From: Gibbula magus
Lineage: Eukaryota; Mollusca; Gastropoda; Trochida; Trochidae
Length of the DNA stretch: 64,000 nt
Assembly: GCA_936450465.1 (NCBI GenBank)
Contig: OW388304.1
Span: 37,787,593-37,851,592 of the forward strand
Direction: 5' to 3'
Part shown: in pieces, positions 49,595 through 61,289 of the stretch
Numbering within the stretch: the stretch's first letter is position 1
Layout: each line of letters opens with the position of its first letter
Notes under the pieces: model-generated
What the model was told of the DNA's origin: nothing
The model's input: only the letters and a program-made list of their open reading frames with translations
Databases searched by the model: none
Position numbers and translations under genes: made by a program

Positions 49595-52500
49595 TTATTT
49601 TATATTTATATGATGATGTTACAGGCGTTTGCGTGCGACTTCAAGAGATGTTCTGTCATTTGACCTCTGTACTTTTACATTGCATTTACATCCATATAAT
49701 CACCCCAACGGATATCGAAAATATCTGTTGCCTTTGTCCTGCCAAGAACACCACCAGTTGTATGATAAAACAATATATTGTCCCCAAGTAAACCTGAGAA
49801 GCAATGGTTCAAGTTTAAAAATGTTACAATAATTGTACAAATAAGTCTTTAAGTATTTCCTGGTAATGTGTGGGAGACAATGATTAGGCGTTCAAAATCT
49901 TTAATACAACGCTCATCTATGTTATTTAACATGTCAAAATATCACCCTGGTATGAAACTGATTGCTTTTACAAATGAAACAGTTTGGATTAAACAATGAA
50001 ATACTTACAAACTGTATGTTGCAATGAAAGTTAGAAAGCGATTTTAAAACGTAAGGGGTTACAACATATATATGATATATGTATCTGCTGGATTTTGAAA
50101 TGATTAATTCACATTGTGTCTTTGGTTGCTCACTGTTTAAGGTAAGAATATGTGGCTGTCCTTGAAGTTCATTTCATACCATTAATAAAAAACATGAACA
50201 AACAATACGTGTTCTGTTCATTATTGCAACATATCTATTTAGCAAATTGTGATGTTAAAAACTGGAAAATAAAATGTCCTACATTTTATCAAATGAATGT
50301 TGACGCATTGTGCAATATTTAGTTAATATAAAATAATCGTAGTGCCTGTCCCCTGGCCATTATAAAACGATCTAATAGTATTAAGGTCATTACCTTCAGG
50401 CAATAGTGGTAGAGTGAATTTCATAAATTATATTGCACAAATGCTGTTTTGATTGACGCACATGGGATTTGTTAATGCTAACGATTCAAAAGCTTGAATA
50501 AACTCTCGAGAACCAACATTTTTTACAGTTGTTTTGTCATAACATTACACTGAAAAGGTCTGTTATTTAGAATATCATAAGCAAGGATGTGTTCAAGGGA
50601 TACAAATTAACAGACGTAGCGTCAAGCACTCATTGAACATAATAAAACTTGATTTGAAAATAGTTATTGTTCTCTTATGTATAATACTTTATTTTTCAGT
50701 TCAATGGTGATATCGTACTAATGCGTAGCTGAGGTTTGACATCTTATCATTTATTATGGAGTTTTTGTTCATTATGTACACAGTGTACTTGTGAATTTGT
50801 GTATCGTAACTTGGTTTAACCGCGTATACCAAACAATATTAGCATTATTTAACATTTCGTGGGTAAGACAAAAATCATCTTGACAAGGACAAGTATGCAT
50901 CATTTTCTAAATTGAAAATAGGTGTAATTGATAAATTTTCTCCCCCCAGTTAGTTATCTGCTGATTGCTGATCTTAACAAGTGAAATAGAGTACACGGTA
51001 CCAAATAATCTCCCTAATGACAGCTTGTGTTCCACTAGCGCTTGTCTTAAGTGCTATCCAATTAGGGAGTGTTTGACTTGCATAACCTTATGAGGATCTA
51101 AAATGCTAAGCAATCACCATCATTTGTATCTGTTTTGGCTGCATTTACTTATCATCTATATATATGATTTTGCTCTCATCCTATGACACTTGTATATTGC
51201 TAATATTCGCATGGTTAATATATCTAATATAATCAGCTACATAACTATGAAAGTGTTATAGAATGTGTTCAGCAGATTTTGTTTTATCTTGATCTTCTAT
51301 TATTGAAACAAGTTTTTCATTCACCAAAAATCAAAATCGATAAATTGTATACATTGATAGGCGATAAATTAAAATGGATCATGTTCCCGAACTGTTGGTG
51401 TTTTACTACGGGCATATATTTCATAATAGCAATATGATAAGATAATAGTTTTCAACAAGTCCCCTTGAGGTTGATTTGAGATAGATGTTACAAACTATTG
51501 CAGTCAGCAGGGCCTCTATTTGTGTCTATGTACCAAAGAATGTAAATGCGAGATGTTCGTCTCTTTGCTGACAGAGCTATTAGGGTCACTGTGTCGTTTA
51601 AAGTCTTTTTTATATTGAACACTAACTTCAAGACCTATGAAGTGTGAGCAAATATTGATGCTTACTTCTAAACGAAACTCATAGAAACAATACAAGTCTA
51701 GAAATTGCAAATTCCTAACAAACAGTGGAGAACTTTATTTCCCGTAATGTAATATAATTGTTTATTAAAGGCGATAAAAGGATAGGCCTGGTCTTAAAAG
51801 TTTATACATTCCCATCATATGTTATTTGGCACATGATGTTATGTCTTTTTCATCACATCCACGCTGTACAGCTGTTCCACTACCTCACTTAGCTTGTTAT
51901 ATCCTCAGAAAATTTTATAAACGAATAACGATCAGGTGATTTGATCAAGCATTATTGTGCACGATAGAATGACAAATTCTCTAATAATGGTCTGTTTTTT
52001 ATGCCTTTTCCAAAGATCTCTTAACATGTTATATGATCTTGTAAATCCCAAGGCTTTGCACTGAAATATAAAAAAATATCCTTTCTAATAATACATCTTA
52101 TCTAGTTTTATTACAGTAAAATAATTTGAAACGCATTTAGATCTTAACTCAATCCGTCCTGACAGGGAAGAAAGCCTGTTACAGGCGTTAATGATGCGAC
52201 CTTTTTCATAGAGGTTGATAAATTGTAATAAAAAGTAATTACCACATTAATAAGTAATAATAACAAAATCTGTCATGGATTTTAAAGCAAATTTATGAAG
52301 GTTAATGAAGGCTTCAGTTTAAGCAATAAAACATGAATCAGACTTTTGATTAGGAGACATCCATTGTGTTTTGCAGACCGCCTCCCCAACGCTAACAGGT
52401 TGTCAACATAGGAAGTGTTTTCATCCTAAATTTCAAAGAGAACGTACAGCTATATGTAAAAACATCCGCAGAGTTTTTCTACTAATATGCAAACAACTAT

Positions 52501-53074
52501 TAAAATTAGCTTGTTTCAAATGTTTCTATGGGGCAATGTGATAACAACCTTAGCCTTGATGTTTGACAATGTTCTAATTTGAATGCTAAGGTGAGTTGGG
52601 AAGTCATGATTTGCAGTTCATAGTAAAACAACTTTATGGAAACAAACTCCAGTTTATAATTGATTTAGAAGTTTATAATGAATAAAGACTTTAATATTTT
52701 TATGCAATTTCTAAATGTCTATTAAAGAACTGTCAAGTTCAGAATAGAACAACATCTGTCACGAAAATGGAATATTGACTTCAATGTGGAAATCCGGTTA
52801 TGTTTTTTATCATCATTTCAAATTGTTTTCCAGTGGTTAACATTTCTTTATCATTTTCTGAGGTCGCTTTATTTCCATAAGAAAATGTGCTAAATATGAT
52901 TTATGTTTGCTTTTAAGAACAATGTGATACTAATGATTGAAATTGCCCTATACCTGTCCCGATTTTATTGAGTTTAAAACAATTTTAAGTTTTAAAAGGT
53001 TTACACTAAACTGCCTGGGGGTTGTGAAATACGCTAAATATCAATGAATAATGTTTCCATTAAATCATTAACAA

Positions 53075-53853
53075 AACTTGTTTTTAAAAAATATGAGAGA
53101 TTCTATTGTTAAATTAGAAACTTAAATTTCCACAGGCAATATACAATTAAAGGATCAATAGGTGTCATATCATTCCGGTTTTAATGTCCCCCCACGAAAG
53201 GGAAATGTATTAAAAACTTACATGAAGCATCCAGTTTATCTTGCTGGTTTGCCAACCAATACATCCTAACTAAGTAATCAATGAACATGGTCAAATTAGA
53301 TTAGATCAAATTGACACTCATCTGCACTTGATACATCTTAACAGAGTCAACGATATATACATGCATACATGTATCATCATATCAAAATATGATATAGCTT
53401 GGCATTTCTGAACAAGTTTGCATTGATACAGAAGAAAGGGGTCGTAGACTCACATTAGCCTTACATACATGAACATCACTTAAAGCTTCATCCATTGTGT
53501 TGTTAGGGATAACCTATTCCAAACGTAATAAAATGTGTTTCTCTATCGAGAAGTACCGACTGTTACGATAAACTACCATTTTGATGATATATTAGTATAT
53601 TGACGGTGTGAAGACATAAGTAGTGATTTCTGATCGAAAAGTGGACAATGCATCGCGATTGGCGCACGTCCAATGAGTAAAACGTAATTTTGGAATTTTA
53701 TTTACAACAGACAAAATGACAAATTTGGTGGAATAAAGTTTAATAGGTCATATAGCTACTGTGCATGTAAATGGGACGTGCAGTTTCGGTTTCCAAACAT
53801 GCATAATGATGTTACTCGGTTTTAAAATTTGAATTGGAAACTAGTAATTTGGA
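53075..53853. other. Block present in R2 only, with an inverted copy of 26990-27190
   Basis: Absent from R1 at about 39470. Its right part (53610-53830), read on the minus strand, matches 26990-27190: AAAACTCCACGTC-like, TATGACCATTGAATATTATC-like, ACCAATCGGGTG-like and TTTTCGATCAGAAATCAC. Its left part (53120-53250) resembles 29390-29420 plus 29785-29880. So it is another diverged piece of the R family, not foreign DNA. Confidence 0.6.
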
Positions 53854-54132
53854 TATATTTGGTGATTTGGGATAAATATGCAAGCTTGTTGAATTTATTT
53901 GTACTGTAAACAACACATGGTGTGTTGGAATGTATTAAAAGCAAATAAAGTTTTATGAAACAAAATGGATGCACCTTTAATAATTGTTTGGGATGGAAAA
54001 TCACCGTTGAGAGACTGCTTTCTCCAATCAACACAAAATGAGAATTTTTAGAAATCATTACGGAGTCCCACCTCTATTTAGAACCGAATGTCCATGGTAA
54101 AATAAATTAACAGATAGTTGTTAATAAATGCA

Positions 54133-54763
54133 TTATCTATATTGACATTAGCGTGATATTTTTAATTTGATATAATCAGATCATTCTGGGTTAATAAATA
54201 GCTTTAACCCCATAGAATAGACCAATGTATGTTCTAAACACAAATTCGTAACAATATACAGTGGCAAATTGATTACCACTCTATAAAATGTAATGACTCA
54301 CTAAACATACAGCTGTGTACCGAAAGTTCGTTCACCAACATGTGAATCTTAGTGCAAATATCATGAAAACTAACGTTCATTTTAACCTCCATAAAAAAAC
54401 ATCACATACAATGACACTGAATTATTATATAATTTTCAAACCTATCTTGTGCTCGTCACGGCAGTTCTGCATGTTTATGATATTTTGCATAATGAAATGG
54501 ATAAATACGTGTTCATATTGACTAAATGAGAACAAACAATGCATCATATCTACATTGAATGCTTATTAGAGGATATACATGTTTGTTAAACCATGTTGAT
54601 CACTAACTGAAGATGTTACAGAAGAAAACGCAAACTGCAGTTTTGAAAAGATTGTCACTTCCAAAACTGTAACTGGTAACTATGAGATATCAAATAAGTG
54701 TATGTTATGTAACACTCAACTGTATGTTTATCATGCAAAAATGCCAAATGATCATCTAGTGTT
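54133..54763. other. Spacer after R2, nothing recognised
   Basis: AT-rich; the 68-codon frame at 54315-54521 has no recognisable domain. Confidence 0.45.
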
Positions 54764-55200
54764 CGCGTAGTCCGATTAAAATCAACGGTTTTCCGAGGAA
54801 TAAAAGTTCAAATAGTGCATCTACCGGGAAACGAACTCATATCGTTGGGAGGTTTTCTCGCAAAACCGTGTGTTAACAGCCCGATGACACCTATTTTCTG
54901 TCAGTTTAATGTCAGTTAACCAATCACAAGACCTCCCACAAGAGCTTTTGGTGCGAGAAGTTAGGGGCAGATAACTCCAAACAGCTATCCTTTCGTATCT
55001 TCCGAAATGCTTTCAAAACGGTGACCGTTTTAAAACTGCGATTGGTCAGCTATTTGACTGGGCTTCGTCTGCGCTAAACTGGTTCGGAACACACGCCTAT
55101 ACAGGAAATCTACAGAATCAGTTCGTATACCGGTAGATGCATAATTTTGCAAATTCTATTTCTGGGAAATGGTCTATTTTAATCAGACTGAGTCTTCGCG
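54764..55200. mobile_element. MITE with long (~75-80 bp) terminal inverted repeats
   Basis: Left end CGCGTAG then CCGATTAAAATC; right end is the complement of CGCGAAGACTCAG then TGATTAAAATAG. The inner part of the arms is well conserved: TGCATCTACCGGGAAACGA (54817-54835) against TGCATCTACCGGTATACGA (complement of 55141-55123). About 437 bp, GC-richer than its surroundings, with an internal GGGGCAGATAACTCC motif that also occurs as GGGGCAGATAACCCT at 17199-17213. No transposase frame; target duplication unclear. Confidence 0.8.
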
Positions 55201-55907
55201 TTGATACGATGCTTCAAAGACATGTGGAATTACATGATATTTGCACTAAAATACACAAGTAGGTGAATCAACTTCCATAGCGCTGAGTTTCAGCTAGGCT
55301 GTTAACAATCGGACATTACCACACTGGGTTAACTTATGCTGACATACATTGGAATAGTCCAGGAAATGAAGACAATACTGAAACAATATAATGACGTCAC
55401 TAGAGGTTAACAATATTTGTGAAGTTTGTTTGGAGACATTTAAGTGTTCATTAGTCAAGGTTATAATGTATTTACTACTGTCAATATATTTTGCACCTAT
55501 ACTGCCCAATTCCAAAGAATGTTTCTCAAATTCAATATGTTTATGTCATCCTTTCTTATTTGATGTCAACAATAGTTTTCACAAGCATGTACTAAATCAC
55601 ACGAGTGATATGTGTCCATTTAATACTATAATTAAATAACAAAAAACACAAATTGTAATCACAAAAGATAATGACAACATTATATCTTAATTATCATAAC
55701 ATTTCTTTTCATGTATGTTAAGAAGAAAACAGGAAAAGATCAATAAAACTGCCTGTTTCTAATTAAATGGACGTCTATTTATAAGACAATATTTTGGAAC
55801 ATATGGACATCGTCATTGATTTTCCCTTGGACATAATCAAAGCCTATTAGTTTTATGATGTTGAAGTAATTACCTTCAGGTAATGCTGCTGAATTTTAAA
55901 AAATAAA
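55201..55907. other. AT-rich intergenic DNA
   Basis: No gene recognised. 55850-55960 has a faint resemblance to 36740-36850 (ACCTTCAGG-AAT followed by a GGATTTGTAAATGCTAA-like block), possibly another very old R fragment. Confidence 0.35.
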
Positions 55908-56425
55908 TTTATACACACGCTGAATAATTAAAAGAGACGAATTGGATTTGTAAATGCTAAATATATTATAAAATTCACATTTACACAGATACTGAAATTC
56001 TTTGTGAATTGTCACAACAAACGGCTTTACAATAGCGGTCATATTACAATTAAACTTTTTCACAAACGTTAAATGACATCTTATAAAGAAAGTTTTTACA
56101 AAGGAGTAATAAAACATTCCGATGAATGAGAAAACATTCCAATACTCCATTTAATATTGAATTACAAAACATAAAACATTTCTATGTATTTCTTCGTTGT
56201 CTATTGTTGATCATATATATATATTGGAGAGGGTTGCATTAAGTTGGCATAACTTATACCCAATCCTTTCTCATGAATAAATATGTTTCAATCAAAAGGA
56301 AAATTTATTTAACTTAATTCATAGAGAAAAAAGGATTTTATGATAATACTAACATAAATAATGTTGTGAGAATGCTTATTAAACCTGCACATTGTAGTTT
56401 CACATCTTAGTTAAGATAAAATAAC
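55908..56425. repeat. 518-bp tandem duplication, copy 1 (empty LINE site)
   Basis: Begins TTTATACACACGCTGAATAA; the next copy begins with the same bases at 56426. It carries the uninterrupted sequence AAATGACATCTTATAAAGAA at 56071-56090, the pre-insertion site of the LINE in copy 2, and a 12-base (AT)6 run at 56213-56224. Confidence 0.93.
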
Positions 56426-56589
56426 TTTATACACACGCTGAATAATTAAAAGAGACGAATTGGATTTGTAAATGCTAAATATATTATAAAATTCACAAAT
56501 ACACAGATACTGAAATTCTTTGTGAATTGTCACAACAAACGGCTTTACAATAGCGGCCTATTACAATTAAACTTTTTCACAAACGTTAA

Positions 56590-56601
56590 ATGATATCTTA
56601 T
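56590..56601 (+). repeat. Target-site duplication, left copy
   Basis: ATGATATCTTAT, repeated at 59817-59828 right after the A-rich tail. With the preceding AA the duplication may be 14 bp. The deduced bottom-strand nick TTT/AA agrees with the L1-type endonuclease preference. Confidence 0.9.
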
Positions 56602-59600
56602 TTAATAGAACCTAGCTATAGATCAGACCATTCAGTGATATCTTTACATATTGAATTCACATCACTCGAAAAAGGAAAGGGGTTCTGGAAATTTAACAAC
56701 AGTTTACTTCATGATCCGGAATATGTACGAGAAACTAAAGCTATCATCAAGGAGACTGTTGAGCAGTACCATTCACGAGATACAGACGGACATAAAGTGT
56801 TAAAGATAAATGAACAATTGTTTTTTTAAGTGTTATTGTGCAACATCCGAGGCAACACAATAAAATATTCATCTCGGAAGAAGAAAGAAAGGTTAAAATT
56901 AGAAGATGAATACAACGAAACATTTAAAAACCTGGAAGTAAAATTAGATAACTCTGACAGTGAAGAGACCAAAACTAAAATGCTAGAAGAAATAAATGTC
57001 ATAAAAGATCACCAACTTGAATTGAATAATTATAAGACAGAAGGCGTTATAATGAGGTCAAAAGCAAAATGGCATGAAAAAGGAGAAAAACCAACCAAAT
57101 TTGTTCTGTCCCTCGAAAAGCAAAATTTCCTAAACAAAGCTATAACTAAATTAGAAACAGATGATGGATATATAATCGAAACAAAGGATATCATCAATCA
57201 TGCAAAGGCATATTTTGAAACTTTATATACCAGTAAAAAAGTCGAAGACGTAGACCTAGAAGAGTTATTCAGAGATAATGAAATTCCTAGATTATCTTGC
57301 AGTGAAGCACTCTCTCTAGAGGGAGAATTACAATATGATGAAGTACTTTCAGCATTAAAGAATATGAAAAATGAAAAAAAGTCCTGGTTCATCCGGTTTC
57401 ACATCTGAATTTTATAAATTCTTCTGGGTTGATATCAATAAGTACCTCATCGATTCACTCAATGAAGCCTATAGGACCGGGGAACTTTCTATAAGTCAAA
57501 AACAAGGTCTCATAACATGCATTCCGAAAAAGGATAAATCTAAGGAACATATGAAAAATTATAGACCAATCTCACTACTAAATATTTCGTATAAACTAGC
57601 TTCATCCATAATATCAGCACGTATTAAAAATATTCTTCCAAATATTATCAGCGGAGACCAGAAGGGTTTTATGAAAGGCAGATATATTGGAGAATGTACA
57701 AGACTTGTTAACGACATTATGGACTATACAGAATATATGAATAAACCTGGACTTTTGATATTGATAGATTTCGAAAAAGCATTTGATTCAGTAGAGTGGT
57801 CTTTTATCGAGAAATGTTTGGACTTCTTTAATTTCGGACCATCTATCAAACTTTGGTTAAAAACATTATACAATAATATAATTTCCAGTGTTCTTGTAAA
57901 TGGATTCCCATCAGACTTCTTCCATATTACGCGTTGATGTAGGCAAGGTGACCCCCTCTCTCCGTACATATTTCTTATAGTAGCCGAAATTCTTGCTCAC
58001 ATGTTACGGCATAATAAGAAGATAAAAGGAATAACAATGGTAGATTTGGAATTTTTACTAACGCAATTTGCAGATGATACAACAATTATTTTAGACGGAT
58101 CGGAACGCTCCTTTAGAGAAACATTACGTGTTCTCGAATCATACGCATCATTCTCTGGACTCAAAATAAACATAGACAAAACTAAAGTTGTTTGGATAGG
58201 TTCTAAACAATTTTCAAGCACGCAATATTGCAGAGATTATCTATTAGATTGGACTCAAAAGCCATTTCTACTTTTAGGCATTCTATTTCAACACAATAAA
58301 GCAGAAATGGTAGAGAAAAATAATAAAGATAAACTAAAGAAAATCGACAAAACAATGAAAATTTGGTCTCTGAGAGATCTAACACCTTTAGGGAGAATGA
58401 CTGTGTTAAAGAGTTTGATATTGCCAACTCTTAATCATTTATTTACCTCACTAGCAAATCCAAAATTAGAAACTATAAAGAATCTTCAAAAAAAATGTTT
58501 CTCCTTCATTTGGAAAGGCAAACCTGATAGAATAAAACGATGTTTGATAACAAAAACATATGAAGAAGGCGGTCTAAAAGTACCGGCCATACTAGAAACA
58601 ATTAAGTCTCAGAAAATATCATGGATAAGAAGATTATATGTACATAACTCTAAATTAAGTAACCTGGTTTTTACCTCACACCAAGTGAGTAAATTAAACC
58701 CTATAGAATGGGACCTTCGTATCTGAAGACACAGTATATTCCCAATCTTATCAGCCCATTCTGGAAAGACGTATTTGATGCTTGGTCTGATTTACAAGAA
58801 AACTGTAAATATGAAATCAATTTCAGCAGACAGTTTATATGGGCAAATGACAATATAATAATAGGGAAAAAACCTATAATATACGATCATTATCTGCAAT
58901 CCAATATTAAATTCATTAATGACTTTCTAAACGAGGACAGCACATTTCTACCCTATAACGACTTCGTGGGTCTATACGATGTTAAGACAAATTTTATTGA
59001 ATATGCAGGCTTATTAGCTTCTCTAAAATCCTATTCAAAACGGGGTTCGGTCAAGTTCAGTAAAGAGAAGGATTTGCCTTTTATTCCCCCCAATTTGGAA
59101 ATACTTTATAAAGCTAAAAAGGGATGTAGTTTATTCTACAACAAACTTTTACACAAAGACAACACAACCCAAAAACATCTTTACCAAATTAAGTGGGAAA
59201 AGGAATTGAATACAGATTTTGATTTAAATCAATGGAAAATATACAATCTCATACCATTCAGAGCAGCCTTTAGCGCAAAACACAGATGGTTCCAATATCG
59301 TGTTCTCCATAGAATTCTTATTACATGTAAAGATTTATACAATTATAAACTTATAGAATCGCCACTGTGTACATTCTGTGATGCTGAAATAGAATCGCTC
59401 ATTCACTTACTATATGAATGCAGATTTGTCAAAAGGTTGTGGCAGGATCTACTAGATACAAAATGAAACCGACACCGAATTGAAATTAAATGCCAAAACA
59501 GTTATTTTTGGATTCTAAGAAAGAAGGAACGATGTCCTGAATTTCCTCTATATTTTAACGAAATAATTCATTTATTCAAAAAAATTGGCAAACAGACTAC

Positions 59601-59816
59601 CTACTCTAGCGGGTTTGAAACCAAAATTACACTACAATTATCAACTATATAAATCAAATGCATATACACAATGCAAATATGACTCTTTTGTCACATTTTG
59701 GTCATCATGCCACAACCTATTCAATAAGATATTAATATTTGACTTGCTGTGTTTACTTCATCTATATATGAAAATGCTGTACCCATATCAAAAAGAAATA
59801 AAGTGATAAAAAAAAA
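56602..59816 (+). mobile_element. 5'-truncated L1/Tx1-like LINE
   Basis: 3.2 kb from TTAATAGAACC to a GATAAAAAAAAA tail, flanked by 12-14-bp target duplications. It begins in the last motif of the apurinic endonuclease (Ser-Asp-His-Ser, at about 56618-56632), then carries a linker, the reverse transcriptase and a C-terminal Cys/His motif. Full L1/Tx1 elements are usually 5-6 kb with an ORF1; both ORF1 and most of the endonuclease are missing, as expected from incomplete reverse transcription. The empty site is preserved at 56071-56090. Confidence 0.95.
56605..59806 (+). pseudogene. LINE ORF2 remnant: endonuclease end, reverse transcriptase, C-terminal zinc motif
   Basis: Order of parts: endonuclease Ser-Asp-His-Ser; linker with Ile-Arg-Gly-Asn-Thr-Ile-Lys-Tyr (about 56845); Ser-Pro-Gly-Ser-Ser-Gly-Phe-Thr (57383); Ile-Pro-Lys-Lys-Asp and Asn-Tyr-Arg-Pro-Ile-Ser-Leu-Leu (57520-57580); Gln-Lys-Gly-Phe (57660); Asp-Phe-Glu-Lys-Ala-Phe-Asp (57766-57788, catalytic motif A); Cys-Arg-Gln-Gly-Asp-Pro-Leu-Ser (57938); Phe-Ala-Asp-Asp-Thr (58067-58081, motif C intact); Cys-x2-Cys-x7-His-x4-Cys-type motif (59368-59420). 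Breaks: TAA 56827-56829, a one-base shift near the A-run 57374-57380, TGA 57935-57937, a shift near 58708-58720, a shift near 59460 and TAA at 59516 and 59564. Not functional. Confidence 0.93.
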
Positions 59817-59906
59817 ATGATATCTTATAAAGAAAGTTTTTACAAAGGAGTAATAAAACATTCTGATGAATGACAAAACATTCAAATACTTCGTTGTCTA
59901 TTGTTG

Positions 59907-59909
<3 letters not shown>

Positions 59910-59957
<48 letters not shown>
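59910..59957. repeat. (AT)24 microsatellite
   Basis: 48 bases of pure AT; the duplicate copy at 56213-56224 has only six units. Confidence 0.97.
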
Positions 59958-59961
<4 letters not shown>

Positions 59962-60152
59962 GAGGGTTTCATTAAGTTGGCATAACTTGTACCCAATCCT
60001 TTCTCATGAATAAATATGTTTCAATCAAAATGAAAATTGATTTTACTTAATTCATAGAGAAAAAAGGATTTTATGATAATACTAACATAAATAATGTTGT
60101 GAGAATGCTTATTAAACCTGCACAATGTAGTTTCACATCTTAGTTAAGATAC

Positions 60153-60523
60153 AGTATAGGCACATGCTTTCATTTGTATTACTCGTTCGTGGAAGATATT
60201 ACTGTAATATAAATATGGCAATACTATAGAATCAGTTTTCAGCTTTAAACCTAGAAGGTTTTCGTGAAATTACTTTAAATGGTTTTATTCATTAAAAGTA
60301 TTAAGGCAATTCCACAAAATGTGACACAAATCCATTGAGTATTTAATGAAAAAATCACCGATAAAATCTGTCATATTTGTCATATTAATGGAAACGTTTC
60401 CATGAATATGGCTTCAAAGCCGGAATAACTAACTCGCGTTTACAGCATATATACAATGTAGTAACAGATGTGTAGTTTTATGTAAGCATTTGTATATCTA
60501 ATACTTTTATTGTAACAAGACTT
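60153..60523. other. AT-rich intergenic DNA
   Basis: Nothing recognised. Confidence 0.4.
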
Positions 60524-60648
60524 TGGTGTACCCTATTCTGACTGGTTGAAAGACAATGAATACCCGCAAAATACCTGGGGCGAACCACTGGGTGCCCTAC
60601 TCAAATTTTACAGGTGTCATTGTCTCTTTCTGAATTGTGTATACCGGT
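60524..60648. mobile_element. ~125-bp foldback / short MITE-like element
   Basis: The left half (GGTGTACCCTATTCTGAC, then GAAAGACAATGAATACC) pairs imperfectly with the complement of the right half (GGTATACACAATTCAGAA, then GAGACAATGACACC), leaving a GC-richer loop (CTGGGGCGAACCACTGGG). No target duplication was identified. Confidence 0.6.
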
Positions 60649-61289
60649 TTAGGTCACACATTGTTCTCAATATGAATGTTTCAAGTAACTAAAATGTTTT
60701 CAACTAGCTAATTTGTCCAAGTTTGATGCCTTCTTAGTTGTTATCGAATGCCGTTGCCATGTGTCATGAAGTCATAGTGATCAATCCATTTGAGGTCACA
60801 ATGTTAGCGTCATTGTCAAAATTGTCTAGGGCAAGTTTAAGATATACCATAAGCTAACACTGTTGGTTTTGGCAATTGCAATTTAAGGGTGTTGAATAGC
60901 ACTTCCACTAATACGTGTTATTTTAATTTACCATGGACATTCAGTTCTCAATAGGGATAGTACTAGCAATAATTTCTCAAAATTCCATTCCATTGAGGTT
61001 GCTTTGAGAAAGTGGTTTTCTCACAGACATTTTTCAATCAGCAACAGGCATTCGGTTGTGTACATGCATGTATGGTTTATGTGATTCTAAAAATAGTTTT
61101 CACGATTTATACAAAGTTGTTAAGTGCCACCGCAGCTATAACACATTATGACATCATATGTATGTATATGCAATACCTATATTATACAATCTGATGAGTT
61201 ATCTACCCAGAACAAGTGAGTGTCCATTCGACATTAGCAACAACATAATATGTTTAATGTTTAAGATTTAAAGAAACTAATTGAATATT
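60649..61289. other. AT-rich intergenic DNA
   Basis: No gene recognised; it may be further decayed R sequence, but I could not align it by eye. Confidence 0.35.

Larger units (their letters stand above)
39982..54132. repeat. Segmental duplication unit R2 (partner R1)
   Basis: Collinear with R1 (see that entry): 39982-46052 matches 25011-31518, 46053-48342 matches 33262-35535, 49818-53070 matches 35764-39470, and 53855-54132 matches 39480-39752. R2-only blocks are 48343-49817 and about 53075-53853. Orientation is the same as R1, so this is a direct tandem duplication. Confidence 0.92.
56426..60152. repeat. 518-bp tandem duplication, copy 2 (interrupted by LINE)
   Basis: 56426-56601 and 59829-60152 together match copy 1 at high identity. 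The (AT)n run is expanded to 48 bases (59910-59957). After 60152 (TTAAGATACAG against TTAAGATAAAA) homology ends. Confidence 0.93.

Noticed and set aside
25011..54132. R1 and R2 as the two long terminal repeats of a giant retrotransposon
   Set aside because: Only 230 bp (module M) separate them, neither starts TG nor ends CA, and no internal coding region exists.
55850..55960. Another copy of R matching 36740-36850
   Set aside because: Only short islands match by eye; listed as a possibility in the features but not claimed.
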